Shown here: positions 1-13,000 of the stretch, piece by piece
Layout: each line of letters starts with the position of its first letter
Numbering within the stretch: position 1 is the first letter of the stretch
From: Varroa destructor
Lineage: Eukaryota > Arthropoda > Arachnida > Mesostigmata > Varroidae
Length of the DNA: 64,000 bases
Direction: 5' to 3'
NCBI RefSeq assembly: GCF_002443255.2
Contig: NW_019211455.1
Location: 36,485,472-36,549,471 of the forward strand
Position numbers and translations under genes: made by a program
The notes under the pieces: generated by a model
Told to the model about the DNA's origin: nothing
Database searches by the model: none
Seen by the model: the letters and a program-made list of their open reading frames with translations, nothing else

Positions 1-227
1 TTCTTGCGCCATCAATTCTACCTCGGCTTCGTTACAAAAGTCAATATCGTCAGAGGTTGGCTCAATAACCATATTGGTCTCTTCGTCGAAGTAGTCATTG
101 TCGGGCCCATAAAGAAAGTACGGCAGTGCACCCAGAAAGCTAGAAATGCCTGCTACGACCATCGCGCCTGCGGCCCAACGAGGTCTATGACCTCGAGAAC
201 TTAAATATCCGATGAGAGCACTGAACA
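1..227 (-). CDS. Oatp: Oatp/SLCO transporter, second visible exon (partial, leaves the window)
   Basis: Organic anion transporting polypeptides are plasma-membrane carriers with 12 membrane segments that move bile-salt-like, steroid and other amphipathic anions. This exon starts after an AG acceptor at 228-229 (TTGCAG on the minus strand). It joins the upstream exon in phase, giving ...NLGPI-MFSALIGYLSSRGHRPRW. The RGHRPRW block after the second membrane segment is a family hallmark. A hydrophobic stretch (AAGAMVVAGISSFLGALPYF) and LYGPDN follow, matching the third segment and the LPHFLYGP-type motif. The next residues are acidic (DYFDEETN, EPTSDDIDFC), as expected of a loop. The frame stays open to base 1, so the rest of the gene lies to the left. 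Family is certain; the paralogue is not determined. Confidence 0.92.
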
Positions 228-566
228 CTGCAATACCGTCAGCAACCACAGTAGAAAAACTGTTAGTTAATCAATGGGTCAGTAAGTCAGTAAAACAGTA
301 GACGAGAACCATCTATCATTACCTATTGGTTATGCTTGCCAAAGCATAACCAATAGGTAATGATTGCACAATGAAAGCAAAAGAACGCGCAGTTAATGAT
401 AGACACTTTGACCACGAATGCGATAAATATTAATTATACTGCAGTAACATTTTAGTAAAAAATATGAATGTTCGTTGAGGAGACTGCACAACTCTGACCA
501 TTCTACAAAATACTGGGAAAACAAACGTTCGTTTATAACTGGACAAGAAAAAACTATTTTACTTAC
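228..566 (-). other. Oatp intron
   Basis: Intron between the two visible Oatp exons, with a GTAAGT donor (561-566 on the minus strand) and a TTGCAG acceptor. It contains the hairpin described separately; otherwise it is AT-rich with nothing recognisable. Confidence 0.85.
315..364. repeat. Perfect 23-bp inverted repeat with 4-nt loop
   Basis: Bases 315-337 are the exact reverse complement of 342-364, with loop GCCA at 338-341. The arm core reads ACCTATTGGTTATGCTT. It lies inside the Oatp intron. It could be a small fold-back (MITE-like) insertion or a structured intronic RNA. The arms are unusually perfect for neutral sequence, which suggests a recent origin or gene conversion. Confidence 0.85.
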
Positions 567-795
567 TAATCGGTCCGAGATTGTCCGCCATGTTGACCAC
601 TGAACCCGTTGAGGAGCTGAAGGCAAAGCGTTTTTCCAGGGTGTTGCTAATGCCAACAAAGTATGAATAGTAGGCACCTTGAAGTATTCCGAGTGCCGAA
701 AAGAAGATCATATAAATCGCCGGATGGGAAAACTTTTGCAGCCATCGAGGGTGCCAGCGGCCAAGGCCACATGCGTACGGGCTGTCTATCGTCAT
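567..795 (-). CDS. Oatp: Oatp/SLCO transporter, N-terminal exon
   Basis: The exon encodes a short cytoplasmic N-terminus, then CGLGRWHPRWLQKF and the first membrane segment (AIYMIFFSALGILQGAYYSY), then the conserved TLEKRF. This is the classic OATP start (CG-G-W-P-WLQ ... QG-YSYFV ... LEKRF). It ends at a GTAAGT donor after ATT A (phase 1), which matches the next exon. I place the start at the ATG at 795, since an in-frame TAG lies at 805-807. That same TAG could be a splice acceptor, in which case the exon would begin at 804 and an earlier exon would supply the true N-terminus. Transcription runs leftward, away from the GRIP gene. Confidence 0.9.
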
Positions 796-804
796 AATGG
801 ACTC

Positions 805-3800
805 CTAGCGTCATAAACAGCAGTCAGTATAATAAACAGGTAAACTAATAGTAACAATGCGTAAGACATTCGTCCAATAGTTTAGTAAAACATAATGTGA
901 AGAACAAAAACAGTCAAGCTAACGTTTTCAGAGTGGCCCACTTACAACTGACTGGCTTAAGCTTGCGTGCAGCAATGAGACGCCAAGTGTCGTTTATGTC
1001 TCCATCATCGGTTTGCCTTTAGAAGTGACTCCGTTACTAACTTGAATATGCGCTCATGACCAGTTTTCCCTACTCTGTAAGCTTTAGCCACCATATATAC
1101 CACAAATGTATGCTGGTAGGACCTGAGGCCGGTGGCGAGACAATGCTCTGGTCAGCGGTCATGTGTACACTCAAACAATCGAGAGAGTTACAGTTGGTTT
1201 AGGTTACTGGTGATAGTGGTGACTGGAGAAGAGGTTATCGCCTTTCAAATAGAGGCAGCACTCTTCTATCAGGCGGCGACAGCAGTGGGGGGATTTCCAG
1301 TAAACGGGGGACTGGGGAGAAGTAAAGTAGGTACTATTTAATTGTCACTGTAGTGGCCACGATGGCAATTAGGCGCATCATCATCGCTCACCATGTACTG
1401 ATGAGTCGAATGCTAGCCAGACAGATAAGAAAAAAAACAGACATGGGCTTAGATGAAAGACCTTCTATAAACTTGACAACGTAAATACTACGGCTGACCT
1501 AAGACTACAGAATCTTCCTGTTAAAACAAGTTTAAGTGACCATAAACGGCACAGACAATGGTGTTTTCTTGTTGCATGTGCCTCTAAGTAGTATGCCTCT
1601 TTCCATTTAGTAACCTTGCCATATTGTGCGACGCACCTAAATTGGACAAAATATTCCAGCACAAACGGAAATATGTTCAGTCATAATTACACATAAACAC
1701 GTAGATCCAATGGGTAACTGAGCTAATTGTGCCAACCGAAACACAGGTTGACCTCGACAACGGAACACAATCGGCAATTCAAATAGTGGAAGAAGTACTG
1801 CGCGTTCTCTCTGCCTACTCGATGCCGCAGGTACACTGCAATATCTGTGTGCCTGTAATATCTACAATCCGCCATGATATGTATTTTTTGGATAAAATAA
1901 ACTTCAAACTTCCATGCGAATGCTCAATTTGTTCAAGTACACTTCACCAGATGCTAGATAAACTTGATATGTCTTTGAATATGAAATAGGGGCGAGCAGT
2001 GCGAAGTGGTACTCTTGACAGGCATACGTCTCCATTTTCTAGGTGACGTACTTTTAAATCCGCAATATCACTTCATGTTAAGGTGCCTTTCGGAAAAAAG
2101 GTTGAGACAAAGTAGCCTCTTTAGATTGCATACTTTAATATCATTAGGTTACTAAAACTATTATTAGGTATTCCCACTTCAAACAAGAAAAGATAGGCGC
2201 GACTCTTCGGACTTACACAAATCCTATCTAAAGCCTTAGACTTAAGAGTTCTCCGGCCCTTACATGAGTTAAGGATCTCTATTGGGAACAACCTTGTTGT
2301 GGTCCGGGCGGGCCCTCCAATCGAGTGAATCAACTGAGCTGTTACGTAACGGAGTGGCCAGCCCTAAAGCTAGACACTCGGTAGCGCTTACCGACAGGTT
2401 TATATTACAGTATAGTTTTTGTCAGAACGACAAATATTGAAGCAGCCGTATCATAGTTGACAATTTGATCCTATTATAGGGTTCAATGTGCGTTTGTACG
2501 CAATTTCGACCATTGACAAACCAAAAAATACGACATTACGTTTGTCACTATGCACACAGCGGCAGTATTTGAGCCTAGCAATCGACATTCTTTTGAAGGC
2601 CCTTTTGCCGAAACTCCATGGAGGTACGTTGACGTGTATTTCCAAAGAGAGAAAATAAAAGGCAAGGGGGAATTTTTAACGTATTTGGCCCTCAGCTTCA
2701 TTTATAAAAGTATCTTAAAAGTTGGCAGGTTTGATTTTCACTTAAAGTAATGCAGTAGTTACTGCATATCTGATAGTAGATAGTTACGAGTGCAGTTTTT
2801 AGCATAATCAATGGTCGAATGTAGCCATTTAAACGTTGAAGAAGAGTGTCGCGTTTTTAAAGAAGAAAAACCGTGCCAGTTTTTCATAATCAAGTAGTCC
2901 ACACAGAACTAATAACTATATACGTTTTTCTAAGTACTGATAGGGACATCCTTGACGAGTAGTTTTGTTCAATAAAGCGTTCATTCACTGCGATGCGAAA
3001 ATCTTGCTTAGAAACGTTTTATATACACAGGATTTAACGAAGAGTTAAATCGGCAGCGACGAAACAATGCGAAATGTTCGGAAGCCTTCACGCATCTGAC
3101 ATACTTAGGAACGACCGGATTGGCGTATGTTTCAGCCAATATTGTCATAAATACTTCGGAATAATCAGAATTTGATTGTTGTAAATTTTAGAATAGAGGG
3201 TCAAAATCATGTGTGTTGCCTCTTAGACTTGAATAAATGTTTCGAGGTTTTCGTGTGGAACTGCGCTAGCATTGCTTCAGACGGGTTACTAGACCTAGAC
3301 GGTCCGAACTGGTTTTCACGAGGGTCCCTCTAGTCCTCCAGAAGTTTTCCTGGAACTTTTGGGAGCAGCAAATCAAGTAAGTACACCAATAACAGAAATA
3401 GTATAATTAACCAGGTTCGCTGTATATACCTAAATGGAATCATGGACAGGATCCTACTAATCGAATTCTTATTTTATCATTTAACTTTAACTTGGAAGTT
3501 TGGTTTAACGAGGAACAGTGTGATGAAAACGACATTTTTTTAACAGTTCAATTTATGCTAAAAAAAACAAAGCCCCCATATTTATGCTGTATATGCCAAT
3601 CTAGTTAGTATCTATTTAGCTAGTAACTGTGGAGAACAGTGTCTGCTACATCTAGCCACGTTTTTTTCGAATATATGAGAAAGTGATCAATATGAAATTT
3701 CGCGGGCGTACCGCAAGTTATAGTAGTGCATGTTGCTGCTGGTGTGTGTAAATTTCATTCATTTTAATTCCGTGATAAAACGTGAACTTACTTGATAATT

Positions 3801-6800
3801 GCAAATTTATCCATCCGAAAGCTCTCCAAAAATGAATATAGAAACCATGCTTCATATTCATGTATGTCCAGTATGCTTTAAGCGGCTGAATAATTACTAG
3901 TAAAGTATCAAGGGAGCTCAATAGAGCAACACGTTATGCTACGATGTGTAAAAATTTCTTATGCAAATTATTTTATAGATTTTAAAGTCATGTCTACAAA
4001 AGTTTTAAAACTTGCAAAATTATTATATATACTGTACAAAATTTTATGTCTATTATTATTATTAGTAGTATTAAAGTAATTCAAGCTGCAAGAAGTTTGC
4101 CACTAAGTTCAATCAGAGATACTAGGATATTTTGGGGAATTCGAATTGCGGTAAAAAAAGCTACTGTCGTTTAGCACTAAGCACACGAAGCTAGTTTAAT
4201 GGAATGCTTGAAACTGAAAGCCACTCATCTGACCCATTAATTCTGCCATTTTAATACTTTCTAGACGTTTTCTAACAGACTAAAGTTATCGCTCTTAACA
4301 AACCAAAGGAACTACATTCTAGCGAAAATGTAACGCTAACATACAGGAGTTTTCATTCAGAATCGTTCATTGCGTTCACGTGCAGTAAACTGAATTGACC
4401 GGAGAACACACCCAGTTTTTCTTCTTAGCTTTTGTACTCTTTCATGTAAGATCCCAGGTATTTTTCCACAGGCGATCATTTAGCTGAAAATTCCTGCCAG
4501 CGTAACCAAGAAGCGACTTATCTTCACCAAACGTTGCGTTACTTTAAAAGTATCTTTTTTTTTTTTAAAAATTAGTTGACATCCACTTGATGATCAGATG
4601 AACGCAAAGACATTAATTGAAGTTTCAGTTTGAAAGACCAATACTGAAGTGACCCAGTAATCATTTTATTATGAGTTTTCTACTAGACTCTATGGAGTTC
4701 TCTACCAGACTTTGTGCCGGATTATCGAAATAGTTATACATACGCAAAGATACATGAGCCAACAATGCAATTCTGCATAAAATTTAATTTTTACTAAATA
4801 TAGCAGGTTGATTCCGACATACCAGAATCTTAATAAATATGTATCTTCATGTAGCCGTTCTCAGTGTATACAGTTAGCAGAAGGTACGTCTAGAAGTATA
4901 AAAGAAGCAATTCGTGCTAAGAAGTTAGATCTGAATGTACTATGGCTATAGTTATCTATACTAGGAGACGGACCAGATATATAAACGGTTTTCTTTAGCA
5001 CAATAGCAATAAGCACATTAGTACACTTTGTTATTAGCGACCCAACATATAGAGGAGACTATTTGCTTGTAGTGGAAGACGAACTATCGGAAACCAACAA
5101 CATGCATACGTATCTAACGTTTTGAAATGGGCTATATTAATCTTTGTATCTTTTCTTGGACAAAAGTCTATCATTTTTTTTAATGATGTTCGCTTTTAAC
5201 TTCGAAGCTTGTTTCTTGATTTTTTATTACTCGTATAATACCTGTTATATTTTAGTACACTGCTATCAATTGCCAATTTCATTTTAGCTTCTTATGGCGT
5301 GTTTTTAATATTTTTGCTTATTAGAAGTTAATCAGAAAAAAGTGTAGCGAGAACGCAACAGCCTGTGCGAATCGAAAGAACTACATCCAGACCCACATGA
5401 CCTATCAGATAGAGAATAGGCTAGTCCGAGGCTACCTCCGAAGGCGAGTAAATAGGATTTCATAGCTTCCGGCAGTATCATGTATACGCCTTATATGCAA
5501 GGTAACTGCACCCGGTGGAAGGCCATCTTTTCGGCTGAACAGCTAGAAAGACACTAGCAATCCAAAAGCCGGAAATTCTGAGTTGTTTGCCAAAAGATAC
5601 AGTAACTCAATGAAGACTCCTGTTTCAAAACCAGATTTGGGCTTATTATCTATTTTAAAAGGTGGCGGTTGTGGGATCATTGCCGCTTTTCTGGATCCAG
5701 AAAATCCACAAAGGGGGCTTTAAACCATACCGATTAAGCACTCATTTGAACGCTTTAGCGAACTGGCCTTTTCATCTTAATGCCTTTAACTATTATATTT
5801 CTGCACTTTTCGATGTCGTTTTGTGTTTGCAGTGATCATTCATCACTTTCCTACATATTTAGAAAACTCTAATTTATTTTGAAGACGCCAAAAGAAGCAT
5901 GATTAATGAGAAACTGGTGAATCAACAAACCGAAACCCAAACTTCAAAAAGTTTAACTGAAGGAAAACAATATCATGCTTACTAAAATGTATATCAAACA
6001 TATAGCAATTGACAAGTTATAAAAAAAACTGAAATAAAAGGAGACAGGTAAAAGGAATAAAAAAAATGGAAATTATGGATGGAGATAAATATATATGTAT
6101 ATATAATAGATAAAAAGAAATCGAGTGCTCAACCCTAAACATGACCTTTTAACGGATAGACTGTATAGTATCCGCAAAGAAGTTACAACAGAAGTGAATT
6201 ACGTACGCAAGGGGACAAGGTTGGCATGTCGTAGTCAATAAGTGTTAAAATAGAAGAAACGGTGCTCTCTATATAAGTGTGAATACGATGTTTTTGATTA
6301 AACTTTCTTTTTTTTCTTAATTGCCAAGTCAATCTTTTAGATTCAGCAAGTATCATATATTTAAAGTAGTGTAATGGGCGTAAGTTAGGCACTGTATACT
6401 CGTAGTTTCTTGATCCCTTGTCTGCCAATAAGTACGTAATCTAAGTTCGGAGCAGATCGGTCTATTTCGGCATTTTTCGCGGGAAGAAAAAATGAAGTAA
6501 AGAAATTAATGTTTCGATCTGTTGGCAAACCCACCAGCGGGACATTATAGCTCTGAAAGCTAGACTGACAAATAAAAAACGAATTCATCATAGTCTCTAC
6601 AGCTGTAAAAAATCAGTGCAGTGAAGGACCGTAATTTCTTTGTAGGGTATTCAATAAACTTTAAGAATGCTAGATCGTTATTTGTGCTTATTTAGTTGCA
6701 CACGGATAGCAATCTTTTCTAAAACTGTAGAACCTTATATTTTTTAAATCTTATTATTATAGATGAACTTATCAACATTATAGATGAAATTCACTGATGC

Positions 6801-7950
6801 AGAAGCTTTTTTATGTAAGTCTTTGTAAACAATTTGTTACAATTATTAGCGGTTAGTAACACGTCTTTTGGAGAAAAACTTGCTGGAACAATTGGTCTGG
6901 TATTAAACTGAAACGCAAGTATTCTGTTGAAACATCATGTACTAACTAAGCGCTTTTTTTTTACGTAACTTACTCTCTAAGCAGAATTTCGGTAAGTCTG
7001 ATTATCCGGCAAACAGCTTGAAGACAGCCCAATTATATCTTATGGGTGATTTTGTATGTGTACTGGAATTGCCGAGAGGTTGGAGCAGCGACGGAAGTCC
7101 TCAGGGAACAATAATGGGGAGCTTGTTGCGGTGTGCGATGTAATTCCAAGGCTCTTTTGAGGAATGAGGGTTTTGTTTAGTTCAGATGATTAAGATTCTC
7201 CATCGTGAGATCATCCTAGATTAAATTCCTTCGTATGCGGCAGCTGGCGCAATTCGGAAATCGAAAATTCGTAAAGCCGTTGAGAAGAGCATTTAGTGGA
7301 AGCTAAGTATTGAAGACAAACCTATCAAGGCCATTTTTCAATATACTGGGAGAAACTTTGGCCATTATGAGAGCTGAACAACTCTAAGTAAATTAATATA
7401 TGTCAGCGGTCGGCCAGAGAGATATAGTGTGTTACCAGCCGCAACTCGGCCATCTCTTCTGTTTTTTATTGCATCGGTCTTGGTAGGTTAACAGTCGGTC
7501 CAAATTTCAAGAGAACAGGGTGTTATCTTGCTAGGGCCTGCCGTACACGGATGTGAGTGCTCTTGTAAATAACTAAATGAATGGTCTCTGTAGGAGAAAA
7601 CCTTCATCATCTTTCTGAGCCAACATATATTGTCGAGAAGATTTTCGAGCAAAACTGAGAAAAGGATAAAGCCTTAGCTATTATCCTATACCACACCTGT
7701 AATCTAAGCTAACCCTGGCAGCTCCGAGACACATTATCGCTTGCAACCCCGCTCTCTTAGTTGTCCCTTAGAGTATCGCTTCTATTAAGCGTTCGCCGGA
7801 ACGCCGACGTCGGTGATGGTGCTTAAGACTAAATTCTTTAGGGTATAATGGAAAGCAATTTTGCGTTTATATTATATTTTATATGGCCGAGGGCAATTTC
7901 AAATTTGCTAGATATCGGCATCTTGCATGTTATTGAGGTCTAATGCTACT
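805..7950. other. Intergenic, no recognisable gene
   Basis: About 7 kb of AT-rich sequence with many stops in all frames. The open frames here (for example 1729-1989 plus, 6183-6591 minus) are short and show no family signature. A short stretch at 7093-7128 (plus) resembles a reverse-transcriptase motif and is listed as a finding. No RNA gene was seen. Confidence 0.6.
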
Positions 7951-7988
7951 TCTTAGATTTGTGCTGCTTCTTGGACATTGCACTCACA

Positions 7989-10000
7989 CTATCCAGGAAC
8001 ATATTTTGTACGCAGATACGAGAGAAGTTTGTAGCAGACGCTTTTCTTCACGATCGCGCACCACGACGTCACTTGGCTTGGATCGCCTTTACCTTTTGGA
8101 ATAATAAAAGGCATTTCATCCTGCCAATGAGAAGGATAAAACCTAGAATTAACAAAGCAATCCAGTATCGCACCGACTCCGTGGCGACTTAAGCCATTTT
8201 GAACCCCGTTTGGTCTCACCATTTTGAATCCTGTTTGGTCTCGCCATTTTCCTTGAGCGTAAGCTCTCGGACGCCAGAGTCATATCCAGGACGAAGAATT
8301 CCTGGCCCAGCCCGTCGCATTCGCCCATTGCTGGTTCGTCCGATGCTCCGCTGAGCGATGAGATCCTTTGAGGTACAGTTTCAGTACATGAGATCATTCC
8401 AGCGAAATGATCGATGAGCACTGATGAAGCGACGGGACACGATGCAGACCTGCGAGGCCCGAGCTATTTATAAGGCTAACATTCACCCTCTGTTATGAGA
8501 GTGATCTCCTGTTGTTCCAGGTATTTCTTGCTTTCGGTGGCATATGGCTTCCGGCAGATCACTTTGAACACTGCAGCGGGTGCTCCCATACCATTATCAG
8601 TAACTTAAAAGCATCTTGAGCACGGCGGACAATGCAACAATTATAATTAAACTATAGTCGATGTCTGCTGGAGTTGCTTGAACAAATCAAAGGCTAAAGG
8701 ACATGGACGAGATGACGCAAACAGACCTCAATATCAATCGAGCTTAGCACGAAAAGTAGTAGGCATAGCTTCTTCAAGTTCAATTTACGTGGTGAAAACT
8801 TATTCCGCCACGCCAGCGATCATTCTAAGGAGGCCTGAGGCCTAATTTGAGAGGAATGTGTGCCTGCAGCTGTCCTCACTCACATGGTGATTCCCTTCGA
8901 CGTATTTGATTTTATCTCTACTCCACTGCAAAAATACTTCTGATAAAACTGCCCGCAGGAGAGACAAGCTTTGGTACCGTAATAGGGTTGACCATCCAGG
9001 AAGGATACTCCATTAGTGTGTCTAGACGAGCTGTGCGCTTCGAGATAAGATAGCCCAGGCGCGGATTGAAGTCTCCTGCCAGAATGATGGGATGCTGAAG
9101 TAGAGTTCGCCACGGCTTGTAGGCCGCCAACAGGCTTCTCCACAAGGGCTGAAGCACATTCCTTGATGTTTGGTTGCACGTAGGTCCCATTCTGCAGGCC
9201 GCATTCCGGGGCCACACAAGACCATTACATTGTCCTTTAGTTAGCACAAGATGAGGTCCTTGGTCCTATAATCGTAAAACACTAAGATTCCGCTACTGAG
9301 ACGGCCGTGATTTTTTCGCTTCTGCGAAGGGCAATGAAGGGAATAGAATACCGATAAGTCGAACGGACCGCTTGTCCAAGTTACCATGAGCATAAGAACA
9401 TAGACTGTATACCAGACTTCCGGTGTGAGCAACACTAATGCAGAAACACCTCCGCAGTTCTACTGTGTGATTTTTAGCGTTTTCCATGAATCTAGCTTCC
9501 ACCTGCGCTTTGAAAGCGTGCTCGCGATTGCCTGCGAAATTTGGACGTATCTATGTTTTCAACGAGATCAAGATCTAATTCAGGAAATTTTCAATTGTAG
9601 ATAATAAAGCTGCGGCATTGATGGGTACCAACATGTCCTTGAATTGATTAGAATAACCAAAAGTTCTCTTCGACGGGGTGAAAAGGCAACAACCCTTCGG
9701 TGCACTCCCTATGAAACAGATGCATGGACTGTTGCATTCAAATTGGCAAGTTGCACTGTCGAGTCTCGCCCCGAAAGGTAACTAGTGCTAGAAATGCACC
9801 CATACGACTCGTTTGCCCATCACTTTTCAGAGCTCTCTTGACCCTCATCTCTTAAACAAGATTTCATTTATCTTACGGTGTTATACGCGATCTTCTTACC
9901 TAGAACACCCTTGTAGCTGTGTGGGCAGTTCTGAACGACTTGACGCTGTGTGCAGCGAAAGGCACACGCTCGTGAGATGCTCTTTCGGATAGTATTTCGC
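7989..10000 (-). mobile_element. Decayed non-LTR retrotransposon (LINE), minus strand
   Basis: Pieces of a LINE occur in the expected order on the minus strand. Around 9930-9980 a Cys-rich remnant (FRCTQRQVVQNCP) resembles an ORF1 zinc knuckle. At 8918-9247 an open frame carries IILAGDFNPRLG, matching the ILxGDFN signature of AP-type endonucleases. At 7989-8222 an open frame carries FYPSHWQDEMPFIIPKGKGD, matching the start of LINE reverse transcriptase (FP..WK...v.iPK.gkd). GDFN and IPK are about 1 kb apart, near the family's usual spacing. Frames are broken repeatedly and the catalytic RT core was not found, so the copy is dead. Clade (Jockey, R1 or I-like) and the exact ends cannot be set by eye. 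Confidence 0.72.
8194..8250. repeat. 25-bp tandem repeat, about 2.3 copies
   Basis: Units at 8194-8218 and 8219-8243 both begin CCATTTTGAA and end TTTGGTCTC plus one variable base. They differ at only three positions. A third partial unit (CCATTTT) follows at 8244-8250. The repeat lies between the endonuclease-like and RT-like parts of the LINE relic. Confidence 0.85.
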
Positions 10001-13000
10001 TAGCGACATTGCAGTCCAACCCAAAGAGGAGAACAGAGAGGAGGACCTCTGGTAATATTTGGATCTAGTCCAGACTCTCAGGCTCAGCTGCTTTTCTTTT
10101 CAGCTGATTTTATGCTTTTCGAACTCCATGCGCTCGTGATAGCTTTTCTGTAAGAAATCACCTACAGGATTACTTGAAATCTCGAGGTGCCGATTTACTG
10201 CTATGGGCGTTTCTCGAGGCAAAAGCTCTCGCAAAGCCGATTTAAGGTGTTCGAGGATAGCGTTGTCAACGATTAACGCAGCCTGTCTTGATGGAGCTAC
10301 AACTCGGATATATCGATTCTTCAGGCACATATTTGACGGGTGTATCGACTTGCTTTCGTGGATTTCGACTTTATTTCATGACGCTCTAATAGGGTGTAGT
10401 AAGAATGGGATATACACCATGATCTCACCATGTATCTACACCATAAGGGCCAAAAATAGTATGTGGGCTTAGAAAGCGCTCCAGGATCTATAATTGAGAA
10501 CAAATGAAGACCTCATATCATACCACACCATAATAGAGCCTTGAATTGATTGAGATTGATATCAGCTAATTCACAGACATTTTTAAAGGTGCATAATTCA
10601 TTAAGTTGGCATCGAAATGACATACGTATCTAAATTACATGTTTGTATGTCATGGATTTTTCATTTTGTGGTCTCGAGTCTTGCCGGCTAATATATAACG
10701 TCATCTCTTTTGTTTTGGTTATTCTTGATGTGTCATGATCAAGAAAGGTCATTCTGGCAATGAAATGGGCCGTTGACAACATCCCGGTCGAAACGTCCCA
10801 AAATACTGAAATATCTATTATCAACCCATCTCGTGTGACTTCAAGCAATTTGTTAAGACTCGGATTATCGTTATCACTAGTGTTCGTTCGTTCGATTAAG
10901 TATTTTTATTTCGTTTAATATATAGGGGTGACTCCACACGTCCAAATGAGAAAGTGTCCTTATAATTATAGATTATTAAGTTATGGAAATCGTTATAATT
11001 ATATTTCGGTGACGGATGATTATTTTACCCTATGAACGTAATACGTTATATATGCTAAACGATAACGCCTGCACTGCCATTTACGTTAAAAAAATGCTTT
11101 TATATTTACATATCTGCTTGCATTAGTACAGCTAAAACAGATGCTTCATATTAGTTCATCTACATTATAAACGTTTCGGTTAAAACACGCACTCAGCTTA
11201 TCCCTATGGGTAGTTTTAATCCTTTAACATGCCTTCCAATATCCTCATAAGTACTTCAAGAAAAATACACGTACACATATTGAAATTACCTATACTACAT
11301 GCCATGTCCACTTCGTAGTGCAACTTGAAAATAGAGCTTGACTGTAGAAATAGATCTATTCTATTCTACTATTAGCCTGCAATATCATTCTTCAGCTTGC
11401 TCTAATCGTCTTCAATACCATAGTTTCTCGCGAGGCTTAATACGTTATTTCAGCTATAACAAACTCGATTTTAGACGGTCTCAAGTATCGAGTGCGTCTA
11501 CACTCGTCTATCAGGTCCTGCATAATCACCATATCAGAGGTCCAATTAGCGTGGTTAGGAATTCTCAAGAAAATAATCCTTCTAACATTAGCCGAATTGA
11601 ACACCACGTTTGAGACTCTGTCACGCTGTCAGAGCGCGCGTCATTTGAAAAATGGATCGTCGTCCGCGTTAGGGAGAATACAGAGCTGTTCACCGTTTTC
11701 ATTGGCAGAGGCCCTCTTCTTTTTGCCTAAATTAGTCTTAACAGAAGGGGAAACTTCCAAAGCACGAGAGCGGTTAGGGCACGATCCGCAATACGTAGAC
11801 ACGTCGTCAGGATAAGGATGGTGGTAGACTGTATAGAACAGTTATGACAATCACTATCTTGAATGGCGAAATGCAATGTGCACTGGTGATGTAAGCACTA
11901 GCAGAAGTGGTCTTGGTAATGAAAATGAGCTTGATTTCCCTAACGGCAATAGTGCAGTTTTACTGTGTCCAAACGAGCGGTCGTCCTTCCATTAAGAGGG
12001 AAGTATCGCTCGCGAACTATGAGAGCTTGGATAATGGAACTTCGGCAGTTTTTGAAAGGTAAGTATCAATGACAGAATTAAACTTCTTTCTAAAACATGC
12101 TGTCAATCACATTAGCCATAAACACAAGCGTCATAGTTAACTTGATTCTTTTACGAATCTTTAACTAACGATTTTTTATGAACACTTTCAACAACATCAT
12201 AATGGACTTTGTAAAAACCATGATAGGCGCGAAGAACACTAGAGACATCATTGTTTGTAGACAAAGTTGGGATATCGGAGGCGCATATAAATCGTTATGA
12301 CTATATACGATCTCATCAAAACCGCATTTTAATGCACCCACGCTGCGTCAATAGCAGTGCAACCGATATCACAACAATTGTCCTCCATCTACATACGCTT
12401 GCCGAGCATCTCCGAGATGAAGTTACCAAGCTTCATGATTGATTCTCCTGCATCACCTGTCAGCGCACATACGACAGGAAACTTATCAGATAATTGTGAA
12501 GTCCACTCTGAGCATAGCCATAATTTTACTGAGCTGAGCGCTAAATCGTAAACGTTTTTCCGCCGCTACTGCTGCAGCGTATACAAATACTGACATATTT
12601 TACTGAGAAACGCGACAGTATGTACCAAAAAACCGAACCATGACATTTAAGCCGTATTCGCTCCCAGTTGTAGAAGCTGCGTCATCCAAGTAAAAAGAAC
12701 ATGGAGCTACCCACCGACGATATTTATAGAAATCATTCTTACAAGGTATCTCCGCAGCCATTGTCACCCTCACCACCATCATCGTCCTAATAAAAACAAT
12801 CGCGCTTCAGATGATGACCGATGTCATACTTCTCCTAGGCACAACGGTCACTAGCCTGTGCTTATGTAGAGAAACACAACTGACAGCACAACCATCGGTA
12901 TCGATCCTATCATTTAAATAATACTCAGCGTAATGGTAACTCTGACCAACTCCAATTGCAATTTTTTCAGTCGTCTGGGACAAAATTTACGTGGACACAG

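Noticed and set aside
4..204. Plus-strand open frame at the left edge
   Set aside because: It is the antisense shadow of the Oatp exon, whose minus-strand translation carries the RGHRPRW family motif.
393..677. Minus-strand open frame overlapping the Oatp N-terminal exon
   Set aside because: It is in a different frame and has no motif; the Oatp frame explains the region.
1729..1989. 86-codon plus-strand open frame with a possible CAG-GTACAC donor
   Set aside because: Starts at GTG, has no recognisable domain and no convincing acceptor; not enough to call an exon.
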